From Cryphonectria parasitica EP155 (lineage: Eukaryota > Ascomycota > Sordariomycetes > Diaporthales > Cryphonectriaceae), in NCBI RefSeq assembly GCF_011745365.1, contig NW_024468911.1, positions 862,759 through 926,758 on the forward strand: 64,000 nt of DNA, given 5' to 3'. Positions within the stretch are counted from its first letter, which is position 1. Every line of letters begins with the position of its first letter. This document shows positions 48,273 through 59,270 of the stretch, piece by piece. The notes beneath the pieces were generated by a model. It saw only the letters and a program-made list of their open reading frames with translations. It ran no database searches and had not been told where the DNA came from. The position numbers and the translations under genes are program-made.

Positions 48273-48995
48273 ATGGGCAGCAGGGAACTGGAGGGATTTC
48301 TTGTTGGGTCGGACTTGATGCTCATTCTGAGCTGCCAACAGTGTCGTGCTGTGTAAGACCAGCTCATCCCAGGCACGACCGAAGGACTTGCGGTTATCTA
48401 TTCCATGTGCGCTTCTCTGCAGACACGGCATTCCCACAGGTGATGTATGTAGTAGGGCCTCAGCAACTGGTCTCGCACTGGAGGAGCGAGCAGCTTGTAC
48501 AAACTGTGAACGCAGCAGCCTAGCCTCTTGTGTGTTAGCGATAGTGAGAGTACAGTGTAGCGAAAATAGTACAACATCACCAGATGGGCACCAGATGGGA
48601 TCATGTGAGGTTGTAGACATGTTTTCCTTTTCTTTTCTCCTTTTCCGTCAGATTGCAGTAGCTGAATACTTACAAAAAGAGTATCTACCCTATCTCGTGC
48701 TTGCTCTTTCCGCAAACTCAGGTAGAGTCCCTGTTGCTTACGTAATACGGAAAGAGACCCTGAAAAAATTGAAGTTGCCCCTCCAAAATACACACATCGG
48801 GAAAGAGTCATTCAAGCATTTGCAACCCCCCACCTTCACTTCACCTTTGCACAGCCTTCAAAAAAAAAAAAAAAAAAAAGAAATAGATTACCACTCGCCA
48901 AATCAGTCTTGCTGGCGTGACCTTTTTCTTATGCTCTCTCATAATTGATTTTATTCTATTCTTTTCTTTTTTGAGGTCTGCACACAGTCTAGTCT
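48273..48995. other. Intergenic region, GYF gene to TTC27-type gene
   Basis: About 720 bases holding the 3' end of the GYF gene and the promoter of the TPR gene. A poly-A run lies near 48860-48878 and a T-rich leader precedes the next ATG. No gene seen. Confidence 0.55.
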
Positions 48996-51950
48996 ATGGC
49001 ATCCATAGATGTTGGGGTTGGGGTCGAGGCTTTCAATGCCTTCCTGCAGGCAAACGTCACTGGGCCTGTTCTCGACGATGGTCAAGTCAAACTGGCACAG
49101 CCTTACGATGGAAAAATCGACCTAACTCTGTCCTCGTTGGAAGTGGACGGTGTCAGCCCCTACCCCTTCATCCCTCACATTGATCTGTTTTGTCTCGCCA
49201 AACACAGCATCGAGAATGCCACCTCTGAAACATGGACGGCCAGCAGCGCCAGCCACAATACGGGCAGCAACATCAGCCTAGCATGGATGAGACTGAGGCT
49301 GGATGTCTGGCACTACAAGCTTTTCATTGAGCCCAGCCTCAGCCCTGGCTCCATATTCACCAAGAACATTGGCATGAGTGAGGTGCCCACACTGGTCGAG
49401 AGAATACAAGAGCGCCTGCGGGCGGTAGAGAGCGACGTTCTGGGAGAGAAGTGGGAGGTGTCCTCGTCTCGATGGGCAACCCAAGACAAGGTCCGCTTTC
49501 TCGTCGAGAAGGCCAACATTTGTATCATGCTGGGCCAAGACGTGCAGGCTCGGGATGCTCTGAGCGCTGCGGCAGACCTGAACGGTTTCGTGTATGCCTT
49601 GTCCGGTGCGCTTGGCAAGAGGACGAGGTTCCAGGAGAAGAGCACCAGCCAGCTGGTCGTGCTTGCCAAAAGCGGAACCTCCCCCGACTCGAACGCGAAG
49701 CAGGAGGTGCCTGAGGCTCTACCCCTCAACGACGACACCCTCCTGGAGGAGATTGAGTACACGAACGGCGGCGAAGAGGGCCTGAATGGCGAGCGGGAGG
49801 GGGGCCCAGAGCCTCAGCTGCCTCTTGCGCTGCGCGACCTGAAGCCAGACGAACAACCACAGCTCTCCGCTCTGGACCAGATCATATTGCTTACACAGGC
49901 CACGCTGAAGGACTCTTTCTCACCCGCAGACAAGCTGACGGCTGAGGAAGTCCTGCCGTTCGCTGTCAGGGTCATCAGCGACAAATCTACCAACTGGCAG
50001 ATTTACACGCAAGCCCTCCTGGTGCGGTCCCGGATCGAACAGCACCGCAGCAGGACCGTGGAGCGCGGTGTTCTCCAGATGCAAGCCGTCGTTGATCAGG
50101 TCATTGTGGATACCACCCAAAAGGCCGCGGTCGCCGAAGCAAGTCAAGACAGTGCTACACAAGATGCACCAGAAGTTCCTTCCATTTCTATCTCGGCTCC
50201 TGATGCGCAGCCGAAGCCGAAGCAAGATCGGGAGGAAGCAGCCCCCGTCGAAGAGAAGCCTATGTCATTCTTCCCTGCTGCCAAATCGGAAGAATCTGCA
50301 CCCGCATCAGTGAGACTGGAATACATTCATGCCCTCTCATCGCCCCCGCGCTGGCATCTCGAGTCCGAGCTGGCATACGCCTGGACAGGGGTGGGGTCAT
50401 TAGTGTCGGCTCTTGAGATCTTCAAGCGTTTGAAGCTCTGGGCCGAGGTTGCTCTGTGTCTCGCAAGCAGTGCCTCCATGGATAATGAAGATGGCAGCGG
50501 CCGGGGTAGTGGTGGGGAGGATAAGGCACGAGCTATCATTCGCTGGAGATTATACCACCGCAAGAATGACGCTCAACCCGATGGGAAAGCAGTGGTGGGC
50601 GAGGAAGATAATGATAGCCTCGATGAGGACACGGATATCACAACCCTTAAAGCAGAGAGCTTCACTGGGCGCGAGCGCACCCCGGCTCAACCAAACGCAC
50701 CAAGGCTTTTCTGTATTCTGGGTGACATAGAAACCGAGTCCGCAGTCACGCATTACGAGAGAGCATGGGAGATTTCCAATCACAGGTATGCTCGTGCCCA
50801 GAAATCACTGGGTGAGCACTATCTCTCCCAGAAGGACTGGAAAAAGGCTCGTGAGGCCTATCAGCTTGCAGTCTCGGTCAACCGTCTGTCGCCCGAGATG
50901 TGGAGCAGGCTGGGAGACATCAACCTGAGGTTGGGTGACTTTGCAGCTGCGGCCGAGGCTTTCACCCGTTCCATTGGGTCATCCAACGACACCTCTGGTG
51001 GTGAGGATGCAAGGACATGGAGCAACCTCGGGAGTGCGTTATACAGCGTGTATCTGGAAGCTATGGAGAAGGACAAGAACCAGCCGCCGGCCAATGGTCA
51101 CCAATCCGAGACCCGTGTGGGGGGAGATGAAGATGAACAGGTCGAAGATGAAGACGACCAAGTTCAAACCACCACAGCCAACACTCACAAGAACCCATCC
51201 GTCCTCCTGGCACAATCAATGAACGCCTACAAGCGTGGAGCCTCGATTGCGCACGATAACTGGCGCATCTGGGACAATGTCATCACACTCGCCACGCGGA
51301 TGCGTCCCATGCCCTTCTTCGAGATCATCCAGGCCCTGCGATCCATCATCCGGATCAGGAACTCGGAGGACGCACTGGACGACGACATCCTCCGCGTTCT
51401 GCTCACAGAAGGTGTCCTGGCCACGGACAAGAAGAATGACACCGGTGCTGGGCAATACGAGCCGCCCCGAGGAAGCGTCGAGCGCAATGTCAACGAGATG
51501 ATGGAGCGGGAGATTGTTCCCCTGATCACGAACCGCTCTGAGCTATGGGAGCTGTTGTCCCGCCTGCGAGTCTGGAGGAGGGACTACGCCGGCGCCATCG
51601 ATGCCTCCGAGAAGGCCTGGCGGGCTGCTGTGGGCGGGGCCACGTCGGGAGCTGGGTCGCTGGGCGGAGGTCTCACGGTGGATGCAGCGGCCAAGAAGGA
51701 CGGAGGGGACTCTCAAGAGTCCAGGAATTGGTTGGAGAACAAAGAGGCCTGGCAGGTGGTTGTGCAGAGGACGGACGAGCTGGTCGCGGTGCTCGAGAAC
51801 TTTGGCCCGCAGGTGGGGGAGGTCGGTGATAAGTGGAGAGCGAAAGCGCGGAGTGCCATACGGAGCGTCATGGGCAAGGGGAAGGAGGCTTGGGAGGGAA
51901 GTGAAGGCTGGAACACGCTGAAAGGCTTGTTGGATGGGCTGAAGGCATGA
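48996..51950 (+). CDS. EMW1: TPR protein, TTC27/Emw1 family
   Basis: A single intronless frame of 984 residues. It matches the TTC27 family: an alpha-helical N-terminal half, the conserved stretch LDQIILLTQATLKDSFSPAD with LTAEEVLPFAVRV and NWQIYTQALLVRSRIE, then RTVERGVLQMQAVVDQVI. TPR repeats follow from about residue 575 to 660 (GDIETESAVTHYERAWEIS, AQKSLGEHYLSQKDWKKARE, MWSRLGDINLRLGDFAAAAE) and further ones to about 800. The yeast relative EMW1 is essential and needed for cell-wall integrity; TTC27 relatives have also been linked to assembly of large complexes, so a chaperone-like scaffold role is inferred. Acidic linkers near residues 700-725 are disordered. The 5' leader is T-rich. The first ATG of the frame was taken as start because the family begins close to it. 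Confidence 0.9.
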   Translation: MASIDVGVGVEAFNAFLQANVTGPVLDDGQVKLAQPYDGKIDLTLSSLEVDGVSPYPFIPHIDLFCLAKHSIENATSETWTASSASHNTGSNISLAWMRLRLDVWHYKLFIEPSLSPGSIFTKNIGMSEVPTLVERIQERLRAVESDVLGEKWEVSSSRWATQDKVRFLVEKANICIMLGQDVQARDALSAAADLNGFVYALSGALGKRTRFQEKSTSQLVVLAKSGTSPDSNAKQEVPEALPLNDDTLLEEIEYTNGGEEGLNGEREGGPEPQLPLALRDLKPDEQPQLSALDQIILLTQATLKDSFSPADKLTAEEVLPFAVRVISDKSTNWQIYTQALLVRSRIEQHRSRTVERGVLQMQAVVDQVIVDTTQKAAVAEASQDSATQDAPEVPSISISAPDAQPKPKQDREEAAPVEEKPMSFFPAAKSEESAPASVRLEYIHALSSPPRWHLESELAYAWTGVGSLVSALEIFKRLKLWAEVALCLASSASMDNEDGSGRGSGGEDKARAIIRWRLYHRKNDAQPDGKAVVGEEDNDSLDEDTDITTLKAESFTGRERTPAQPNAPRLFCILGDIETESAVTHYERAWEISNHRYARAQKSLGEHYLSQKDWKKAREAYQLAVSVNRLSPEMWSRLGDINLRLGDFAAAAEAFTRSIGSSNDTSGGEDARTWSNLGSALYSVYLEAMEKDKNQPPANGHQSETRVGGDEDEQVEDEDDQVQTTTANTHKNPSVLLAQSMNAYKRGASIAHDNWRIWDNVITLATRMRPMPFFEIIQALRSIIRIRNSEDALDDDILRVLLTEGVLATDKKNDTGAGQYEPPRGSVERNVNEMMEREIVPLITNRSELWELLSRLRVWRRDYAGAIDASEKAWRAAVGGATSGAGSLGGGLTVDAAAKKDGGDSQESRNWLENKEAWQVVVQRTDELVAVLENFGPQVGEVGDKWRAKARSAIRSVMGKGKEAWEGSEGWNTLKGLLDGLKA

Positions 51951-53454
51951 CGGATGCTATTAGGGCGTGGTAAGTGGGGCTTTTTGGCTCAAGGAGATTC
52001 GTCAGGAGGAATGGTTCTGTACTTCTCATGACGGCTCACGGTGTTTCGCGCTGGGGCGAACGAAGCTGGAGATCACGAGACACTAAGCGATAAGAATCAT
52101 CATCGTGGAAATCCAGTGTCATTTAGAATACAGCCCACGCTTCGAACCAATTTAATGAGTTTCAATGGTGAACATCACTTTACGGCGGCTGTTCCGAATA
52201 TGCCCATGCACACTTTCCCGAGTGGCGTCCCACGTGAGCCAACACCGCTGAGTTCGTGTCGGCCAATAGTGGATCGAGCACTCTTTTCGTTAGCTCTGCC
52301 CCATCTGGACCTCGGTGTGGGAAGGCAAAATGACCAAAGAGGGTTTGTTGATGAGTCTGGGGAGGGAGGGGGGAGTTGCTGGTAAAGACTGATGGCATGT
52401 TCCACTTGTGTACAGGATATTAGAACAACTAACTGAAGTTGATGTCTAACTAAAATATGTTATTTTCCGAGGTCTAGCCAAGTCATGGCTAAGCACAGAG
52501 TACATCTAGAATAAGAAACCGCCTGTAAGGCATCTTGAGAGAAGCTCTGTGCTGAAGTATGCTTCTGTTCCAGGTGGTGATTTTCATATTCATAGTGTAG
52601 TCATCACTTTCGGAACGCGCAAAATGCAAATGCTAAATTAATGTTGTAGCCTCTGATCTATTCTGGAGCCCGAAACTGCTGGTATCGATATATACTGAAG
52701 TAATGGGTTCTTCAAGTATTCGTCAAAAGTCTAGCAGACTCAACATCACTGGAAAGACTCGCAGATGACTAGGTTCGATTATCTGTGCCCATGATTCTGA
52801 ACAAGACGATTCCCATCTTCTCACCACAGACTCCGTCCTGTCCTTAGGTTTGTGTCGAAGGTATCCACCCTTACTCATTCTCACATGCCACACCAAGAGA
52901 GTGCCATATGTACGGGCACGTATCAAGGCAGAAAATAAGACACTCCGTGATTACCGCCGGCGGATATATATAAACATCTAGATCCAAGCTCCGCCGTCTA
53001 GTGAAACTTCTGTGCCTCCTCCTCTTTTCTCTTAAAACAGGGAAAAACCAAAAAGTGGCTCAAGACTTCACTTGCCACTCGATTCACAACCGTGACAACC
53101 GTGCTAGATCCAGTACATATCGTGGGCCTAATTTAGTGCCGGAGACTAGCTGTGCACGAATGCAAGCCACCACGTGCGCTTTGACAACGGAGATCCGTAC
53201 TGGACTGGATTTCTGGCATGATTCCGGGATCATGGAGGGTTCTTTTCAATAAAACGATTACGTTGTCCCTGCAGTAGGTCTAGAACAGTATCAGATGGTC
53301 GGGCAACACTAGTCCCAGGGTTCCTCGTATATAGCTGAACGTGAGGACGCTGCTGGTGATGGAAATTCTCTGAAAATTCCTGCTTAGATCTGATCCTAAC
53401 CTTTTCTCTTCGGGCGCACCATCATACCGTGGACTTTGTTGTTTTTTGCTGGAT
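51951..53454. other. Intergenic region with a strong TATA-like element
   Basis: About 1.5 kb with no convincing gene. A clear TATATATAAA occurs at 52965-52974 on the + strand, followed by a C/T-rich stretch, 480 bases before the ATG of the rhodopsin-domain gene. It either drives that gene with a long leader or starts an unrecognised transcript. The frame at 53001-53252 has no ATG of its own. Confidence 0.5.
52965..52974 (+). promoter_or_regulatory. TATA-like element
   Basis: TATATATAAA followed by a CT-rich segment (about 53005-53035). It is the best core-promoter look-alike in this interval and points toward the rhodopsin-domain gene, though the distance to its ATG (480 bases) is long. Confidence 0.4.
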
Positions 53455-54802
53455 ATGTCGATATGGGATAGAGACGACTTGGGCAGCATTGCCCAAACGG
53501 TCTGCTGGACCTTGTTTGGAGCCACAGCTGGTAAGGAGAACTGTCTAATTTCTTAGCTTTTTCTGATCAAAAACTGGCTCAAGTTATTCACTGACAGAGC
53601 TGCAAATCTAGTCACCGTTGGTTTACGATTATACTGCCGACTTCGCTACGGCCCTCGACTCGGCGGCGGTATACATGTCGACGATTTCATCACAGTCGGC
53701 TGCCTCCTGGTGCTCCTGACCTTCTGCATCCTGCTCTCCATCGCCCTCCCGTTTGGAGTAGGACAGCATTACCAAACACTCTCTGCCGCCACCCAGGCCC
53801 AGGCTTTGAAATGGAATGCCATCCTCAACGCGGCCACTCCGTGGCTCTGCACGTTACCCAAGTTCGCCATCGTCTCGACACTAGAACGCATCCTGAGTTA
53901 CAGCACGAGGACGAGGGTGATGCTCTGGGGCCCGGCACTCGTCTGCCAGGCGTCTGTCCTCGTGCTGGTGGTGTGGGACTTTGCGCAGTGCAGCCCGGCA
54001 GCGTTCCAGTGGGATCAGAGCATCAAAGGGGGCATCTGTGCGAACCGGAGCATCTATGTCGGTCTTGCCTGGTTCACTTATGTATTTTCCACGGCGCTGG
54101 ACGTCTTCTTTGCTCTCTACCCTGTACCTTCGGTTATGCGGCTCAACATGCCGCTCAAAACCCGCGTTAGCGTTGCTTTGTCGCTGAGCATAAGTTGGTT
54201 TGGCTTTGCCATATCGGTATATAAATTCTCCATCTTCCCTCGTTTCGGAATCATCATGAAGACGGATCCCTCATGTAAGTCTCTCATCCTTTGTTTGTTC
54301 CTCCTGTCATCTTATGATGGCGTGTTTTTTTCTTTTTCTTTTCTTTTTTTTTTTGCCCCTCCTCCTTCTAGGAGCTTTTCACCCTGACTAGCACCCTGAC
54401 GCCCTTTCAGATCCTCTCGTCTACCTCTCCATGACACACTTCGCCGAGGGCTCATTCCTCATCATGTCCACGTCGCTTGCAACACTGCGGCCCCTCTATC
54501 GCGGGCTCAGGCGTCAGATCACGGCTCGAACCAGGTATAGCAAGTCTTGGAGCCATCGAAAATCACCTGGTGCCCAACATAGTACCGCACCCACAACAGT
54601 ATCCAAAACAGCAGAAGATTACCTATCCGTCAAGCATCAGGACCAGCATGATCATCCCTCCCAAGATGAGGAGTCAAGCACTGTGGTATTTGGAGGTAGC
54701 GACGACGACGCCGACTACCTTGCGCTAACAACTACAATAAAGACAAAGGAGTGGACGAACGTGAGCCAACACAGCCTCCAGGATAAAAATGATGGCGTCT
54801 AA
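53455..54802 (+). CDS. Seven-TM rhodopsin-domain integral membrane protein
   Basis: Three exons, 53455-53530, 53612-54274 and 54411-54802, give 376 residues. The sequence follows the fungal rhodopsin-domain layout (PF20684 type, related to the Pth11-like group): TM1 near residues 10-25, then VTVGLRLYCRLRYGPRLGGG, GGIHVDDFITVGCLLVLLTF, an LERI segment (residues 100-110), cysteines in the extracellular loops around AQCSPAAF and GGICANRS, and a final TM in FAEGSFLIMSTSLATLRPLY. The C-terminal tail is hydrophilic. Such proteins lie in the plasma membrane and some act as non-canonical receptors, but most are uncharacterised. Exon 3 begins at the acceptor before ATCCTCTCG; an earlier AG (about 54371) would give an immediate TGA, so the later one is chosen. 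The intron has a 10-base T run. Start is the first in-frame ATG. Confidence 0.85.
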
Positions 54803-55044
54803 TAAAACGAACGTTTTCTTTCTTTTCCTGTCCCTTTGTTCTCAGCCTTGCCGAGAACCCGTCTCTGGAAATCTCCAAATAACACGCTTTCAAAACACGA
54901 ACCATGAACAACAAAATTTGCTGATGCCATAAGAAAGACAAAAAGACTTGAATCACACCGGTAGAATGTCTTGTTGCTTGTCCGGGTATACTTAACTCTT
55001 CCTCTGCAACCAACCAACCAATCAACAAAATCACGTATCGAGCC
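54803..55044. other. Convergent intergenic spacer
   Basis: About 240 bases between the stop codons of the rhodopsin-domain gene and the leftward BTB-like gene. A/T-rich, no gene seen. Confidence 0.5.
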
Positions 55045-57330
55045 TTACTCGGCCACAGCAGCAGACTCCTCTTCCTCAACAGGGCTCTCTTCTTGCAGGG
55101 CCTTGAACGTCTCCTCCTCGTACACGCCAGACTGCTTGGCGCGGCTCACGAGCTGCTCGACCACCACGGGCGTCAGCTTGGCAGGCTGGGCGAGGATCCT
55201 GGCGAACTGGTCCTGGTGGCCAAAGCCGCACTGCGCGTGGCCGTCCTCGACCGACCTCCGCAGGCGGACGTCGGCATAGGTGCGCGCCAGCTCGGCAGGG
55301 CTGGCCTGGATGCTGGAGGGCGCGGGGGGTGGCCACAGCTTGGCCTTGGTGAGGCTCATGATGGCGGAGCCGAGCTGGAGCTGCTCGCACTCCTCGCGGA
55401 CCGAGTCGTCGTCGCCAGGCGCCTGGCAGAACCGGGGGAGCTCGCCGCCCGCGGCGCCCGACTGCGGGTTCAGCAGCGTGTTGACGGGCTTGCTCACGGC
55501 CTCGATGATCTGCTCGATGGCGCTGAGGCGCACGGCGGCCAGGAGGTCGATCACCTCGCCTGTCAAGGGCTGCTCGCTCCATGGTTTGCCATGGGCGTCG
55601 AGGAGGACGGCGCCCTCCTCTGTGGTGCTGAGACTGGAGTTGTAGGCGCAGTGGGCGATGGTTCGTGCAAAGGACTGCGCCTCGCCGAGGACAAAGCCTG
55701 CAACGAGGGTCTCGTTGGACTGAGACTCGGCTGCTGTCGAGAGAGAGACGAGCCAGGATTTCACAAAGGGCGCCAGCAGGTGGATGGCCTCGTACTTGTC
55801 CGCAGCAACGGCGGTTCCGTACAGCTCGCCAACGTCGAGCTGCTGGGGCAGGCTTTGGAATCGGTAGTGGGCGATTGAGAAGAGGATATCCAGGCCATAG
55901 GCAGAATCCGAGGACAGGTCGATGGTGTCAGAGGTCCTGGCGGGTATGCTCTGCTTCCAGACGCGAGACGCACTCTCCAGGACATGAGATCGGACGGCGT
56001 AGATGACATCCTCGCCCTGTGCGTTTCGGACTTGGATCTCGAGGTCGGCATCCTCGGAGAAGGACTTCTTCTCGACTTGGGGCTCCTCAGGCTTGCTGTC
56101 CTCTTCTTCGGCCGGCTCGTTCTCCTGGCAGACAGCTGCACTTGTCGAGGAAGGGCCTGGCGTGTCTGGGGGCGTCGGGAGGTCTTCTGTCGGCTTGGTT
56201 TCTGCTGCTGCAGTGGCGTCTGCGGCCGCTGCGTCCTTGATGCTGCCTGCAGGGGACCCTGATTTCTGGGCGGCCTCTCCCAGGGAGATGGATGCCGACT
56301 TGGGGGATGAGCTAAGGTTGCGTTCAGCCTCGACCGTAACAGCAGATGTCTGGGCGAGGACCGGTATGCTCCGTCCCGAATCTGACCTTTTCAGATCGAA
56401 TCCATCCTGGACTGGGCCCAGGGTCGGCGTCGTGGGAGTCGAGCCGTTGCTGTCGTTTTCACCCTTGGGAGACGACGTAGACCTTGTACAGAAGTCAGCA
56501 AACAAAGTTTATGTATAATTTATACCATTTTGTTGAAATGGAGCCACGTTCTAAGCATAAGAAAAGAAGAAAGGAGAAAAAGGCTGGGTCATGAGTACCC
56601 GAATGTAAATGAATAGATCGAGTCTGTCGTATAGGTCGGATTGCTCGCCAGAGGGATGGAAACCTTTCTCTGGAAAACAGGCCTCCTGAAGTCGTCTTCA
56701 TCATCTTCTGTGGGAGGACTGGCAGGTGGCATGGGACGCCTCTTCTTGGTCAACCGACGAGTCGGATGAAGGACGACGATTTCATGCTTCAATTCGACTG
56801 CTGAGTCCAGATTTCTGTGTGTACACTTGTATGAGAAACACTTGTTCGCACCAGAGAGCCCTGCCAAGGTGATTTGTGGTGATATTTAACGAGCAAGTGC
56901 GGATTTTGATGGTCATCTTTGCTTACGGACGCTTTGCCACCGAGGATGAGGTTTATAAGGCAGCAAAAAACCCTATAAACCCATTCTTCCTCGTTGAATC
57001 TTGACAAGGTGACGACCGTTGTATGGTTACGTTTGTAACTAGACGTGTATCCCACATTTTCTCTTATGACTTGTATGAAAAATCGGTGTTGTAAAGAGGC
57101 GGCAAGAAGAAGTTGAATTGTACAATAGAAGACATGAGGAGAAAGAGGAGCAGAAGCTAGGAGAACGTGGCAGAGGGAGGGCTTTGGTTTGAACCGATAT
57201 GGAGGAGAGAAGCCATATCAACTTACTTCTTGAACGATCGGTTGAAGAAGAAAATGCCAGACTTTCGACGAGTAGCACGCTCGTGTCCTAAATCGCCTGT
57301 GGTGGTCGAACGGCGCTGAACCTCGGCCAT
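55045..57330 (-). CDS. BTB/POZ-like domain protein
   Basis: Two minus-strand exons are supported: 57330-57227 (MAEVQRRSTTTGDLGHERAT to FNRSFKK) and 56482-55045. Together they give 513 residues. The junction (AA|G) yields SFKKSTSSPKGEND, which reads naturally. The middle is Ser/Thr/Pro/Glu-rich and disordered. A BTB-like fold follows from about residue 178 (DADLEIQVRNAQGEDVIYAV, RSHVLESASRVWKQSI, YGLDILFSIAHYRFQSLPQQ, LYGTAVAADKYEAIHLLAPF) to about 275. BTB domains mediate protein dimerisation and ubiquitin-ligase adaptor or nuclear roles; no specific partner is visible. The C-terminus is helical and acidic. The intron, 744 bases, is much longer than others here and contains a 92-residue open frame in the same strand (56589-56867), so an extra internal exon or alternative start is possible. 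Confidence 0.75.
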
Positions 57331-59270
57331 ACTTTATTGCAAAGGAGACTTGCACTTTCAAAGTATCACTCGTATTTCTTTCAAAAAGGGACGAGAGAGG
57401 CTGGAGCAGAGGAAGAACAAGAAGATGATGACGATGATCAAGGCGACGACAACGACGATGGCACGAAAAGCCGGGACCAGATCAAATTGTCAAGGTAGAG
57501 AGAGAATGATATATAAAGACCCCAAGAGGAAATTTGTTCAAGGCCAAGACCAGGCAGCGGTCAATCCACCGCCTCACCAACACTAGATATAGTTTAAGAA
57601 ATCGCAGTGTACTATGCATCACGGTTCATGCAAAGTCCTGGAGACTGTTCTCCGCAGCGGGCCTCCTTCTATGGACATTGTTCATGCTTGTTACGAGATC
57701 AGTGAGGCTGCACTGAATGACTGGCAAGCGACGAAGAGAGGCAAAGAAAAAAACGTGCACACCGCTCATAGGCTCAACCATCTTTGTTTTTCACCCAACC
57801 CGCCATGGGCAATTCTTTCGCCAATGCAGATAAGGGCCCTGGTCCTACTTAGTCGCCTGCTGGATGGATGGACCCCACAAAGCTTTCCTCTACTGCAAGG
57901 ATTCCCAATGCACAACTCCACCGCTCTGCAACGATTAAGGCATCCTGACGCGCCAACGCCAGCGGAGCCCTTGACGGGGGCTCACCGACACCTATCGTGC
58001 GTGCCCTCATGACCACAGAGGTTCCAGCACGCACACGAGGCAGAACAGTTGGCGAATCCATTCCCTTTTTTCTTCTTTTTTCTTTCTTTTTCTATCTAGT
58101 CACGCCGTATGCGCTTTGCTACTGGACGATCGATTCATTGGGCCTTCGTTCTCGGCGGGTTCTTTTGGAGAAAACCAGACAGAGATAACCAGATGCCACT
58201 CGGTTTACTTCCTGAAATCCAACCCCACATGTTTGCATGACCACACAGACGTATCAGTTTTCTTCTTAGCCCTTGTGATGTCTTTATGATTGTATACACC
58301 AGCCCTCCGCCTCCCGTTCTCGGCGGTTAGAGAGGATATTCTGCTTACAAAATGACCACGCGCTCCATGAGCCACGGGGTCAACGACGCAAGTGTGGATT
58401 GCTAGGAGGTGTCTTCAGGATCGTACGAAAAGTTTGGTCATCTGGACAAGACTGACTCCCTTTAGAAAATCCATTTGTGCCAGACACCCTATGGCAATTT
58501 GGCTTTTTGCTGCACTCTTGTTGGCGTGGAGAGAGAAGACAAAAAAGACAAAAGGCCGGAAGAAGATTAAAAAGAGGAAAAAAGGGGGCTAGTGAGGCGA
58601 GTGTGCCCCAATGACGAAGAGACTTATAGATTATGCACTTCTTATCCTTCCCTCCCTCCCTGTCTTCCTTGCCTCCCTATAAACAACCCAACTCCTTCGA
58701 ATGTAGAATATGGCCCGCCGTTATCATAGACAGGGTCAGTGCTGAGACCCCTCCTTCTCCATTCTGGATAAGTATGAGAAGGTCCGATTGCTGGACGTTC
58801 TTTTTCTCTTCTCTCTCCCTCCCTCCCTCAGAAATATGATATCACCTGAAGCGCGCATCAGCATCCAAGTGGGCGGGCTCCACCACGACCGACACCATAG
58901 CCGAAAACCCACGGGATCCAAAGCAGAAACCATCAGCCGCCGCGTGCGGTGACAATTCGCTACAAGCCAGGACCTAATTATTACCATACTATCCCCCTCC
59001 GGGCCGTACCAGCACACACACTCTCTCTTTCTTCATCTTTCGATCATCCAGTGCTTGCAGGTGAAAGTGGTCCCTCGTCCCGTCCCCGTGCGTCCGCCAG
59101 CGGGTTCGTGGCCTTGAATGTGAACGTGATGTGACAGAGAGAGCGGAGTCTTGCTTTCTTTCAACGGCGGGGACCCCCAGAGGAGGTAGGTAAGCTGCAG
59201 GTGTCCCGGAAGCAATCAAGGCTTTATCTTTCCTTCCTTCTGGTCGCAGGTCCTTCCCATGGTTGACCAC
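57331..59270. other. Intergenic region, BTB gene promoter to UstYa 3' end
   Basis: About 1.9 kb with no supportable gene. The left half contains the promoter of the leftward BTB-like gene. Short frames at 57350-57586 and 57614-58012 show no domain. T-rich and C/T-rich patches lie near 58070-58090 and 58640-58680. Confidence 0.5.

Noticed and set aside
55093..55878. 261-codon open frame antisense to the BTB-like gene
   Set aside because: Lies fully within a G/C-rich coding exon of the BTB-like gene; Leu/Arg/Gly-rich shadow.
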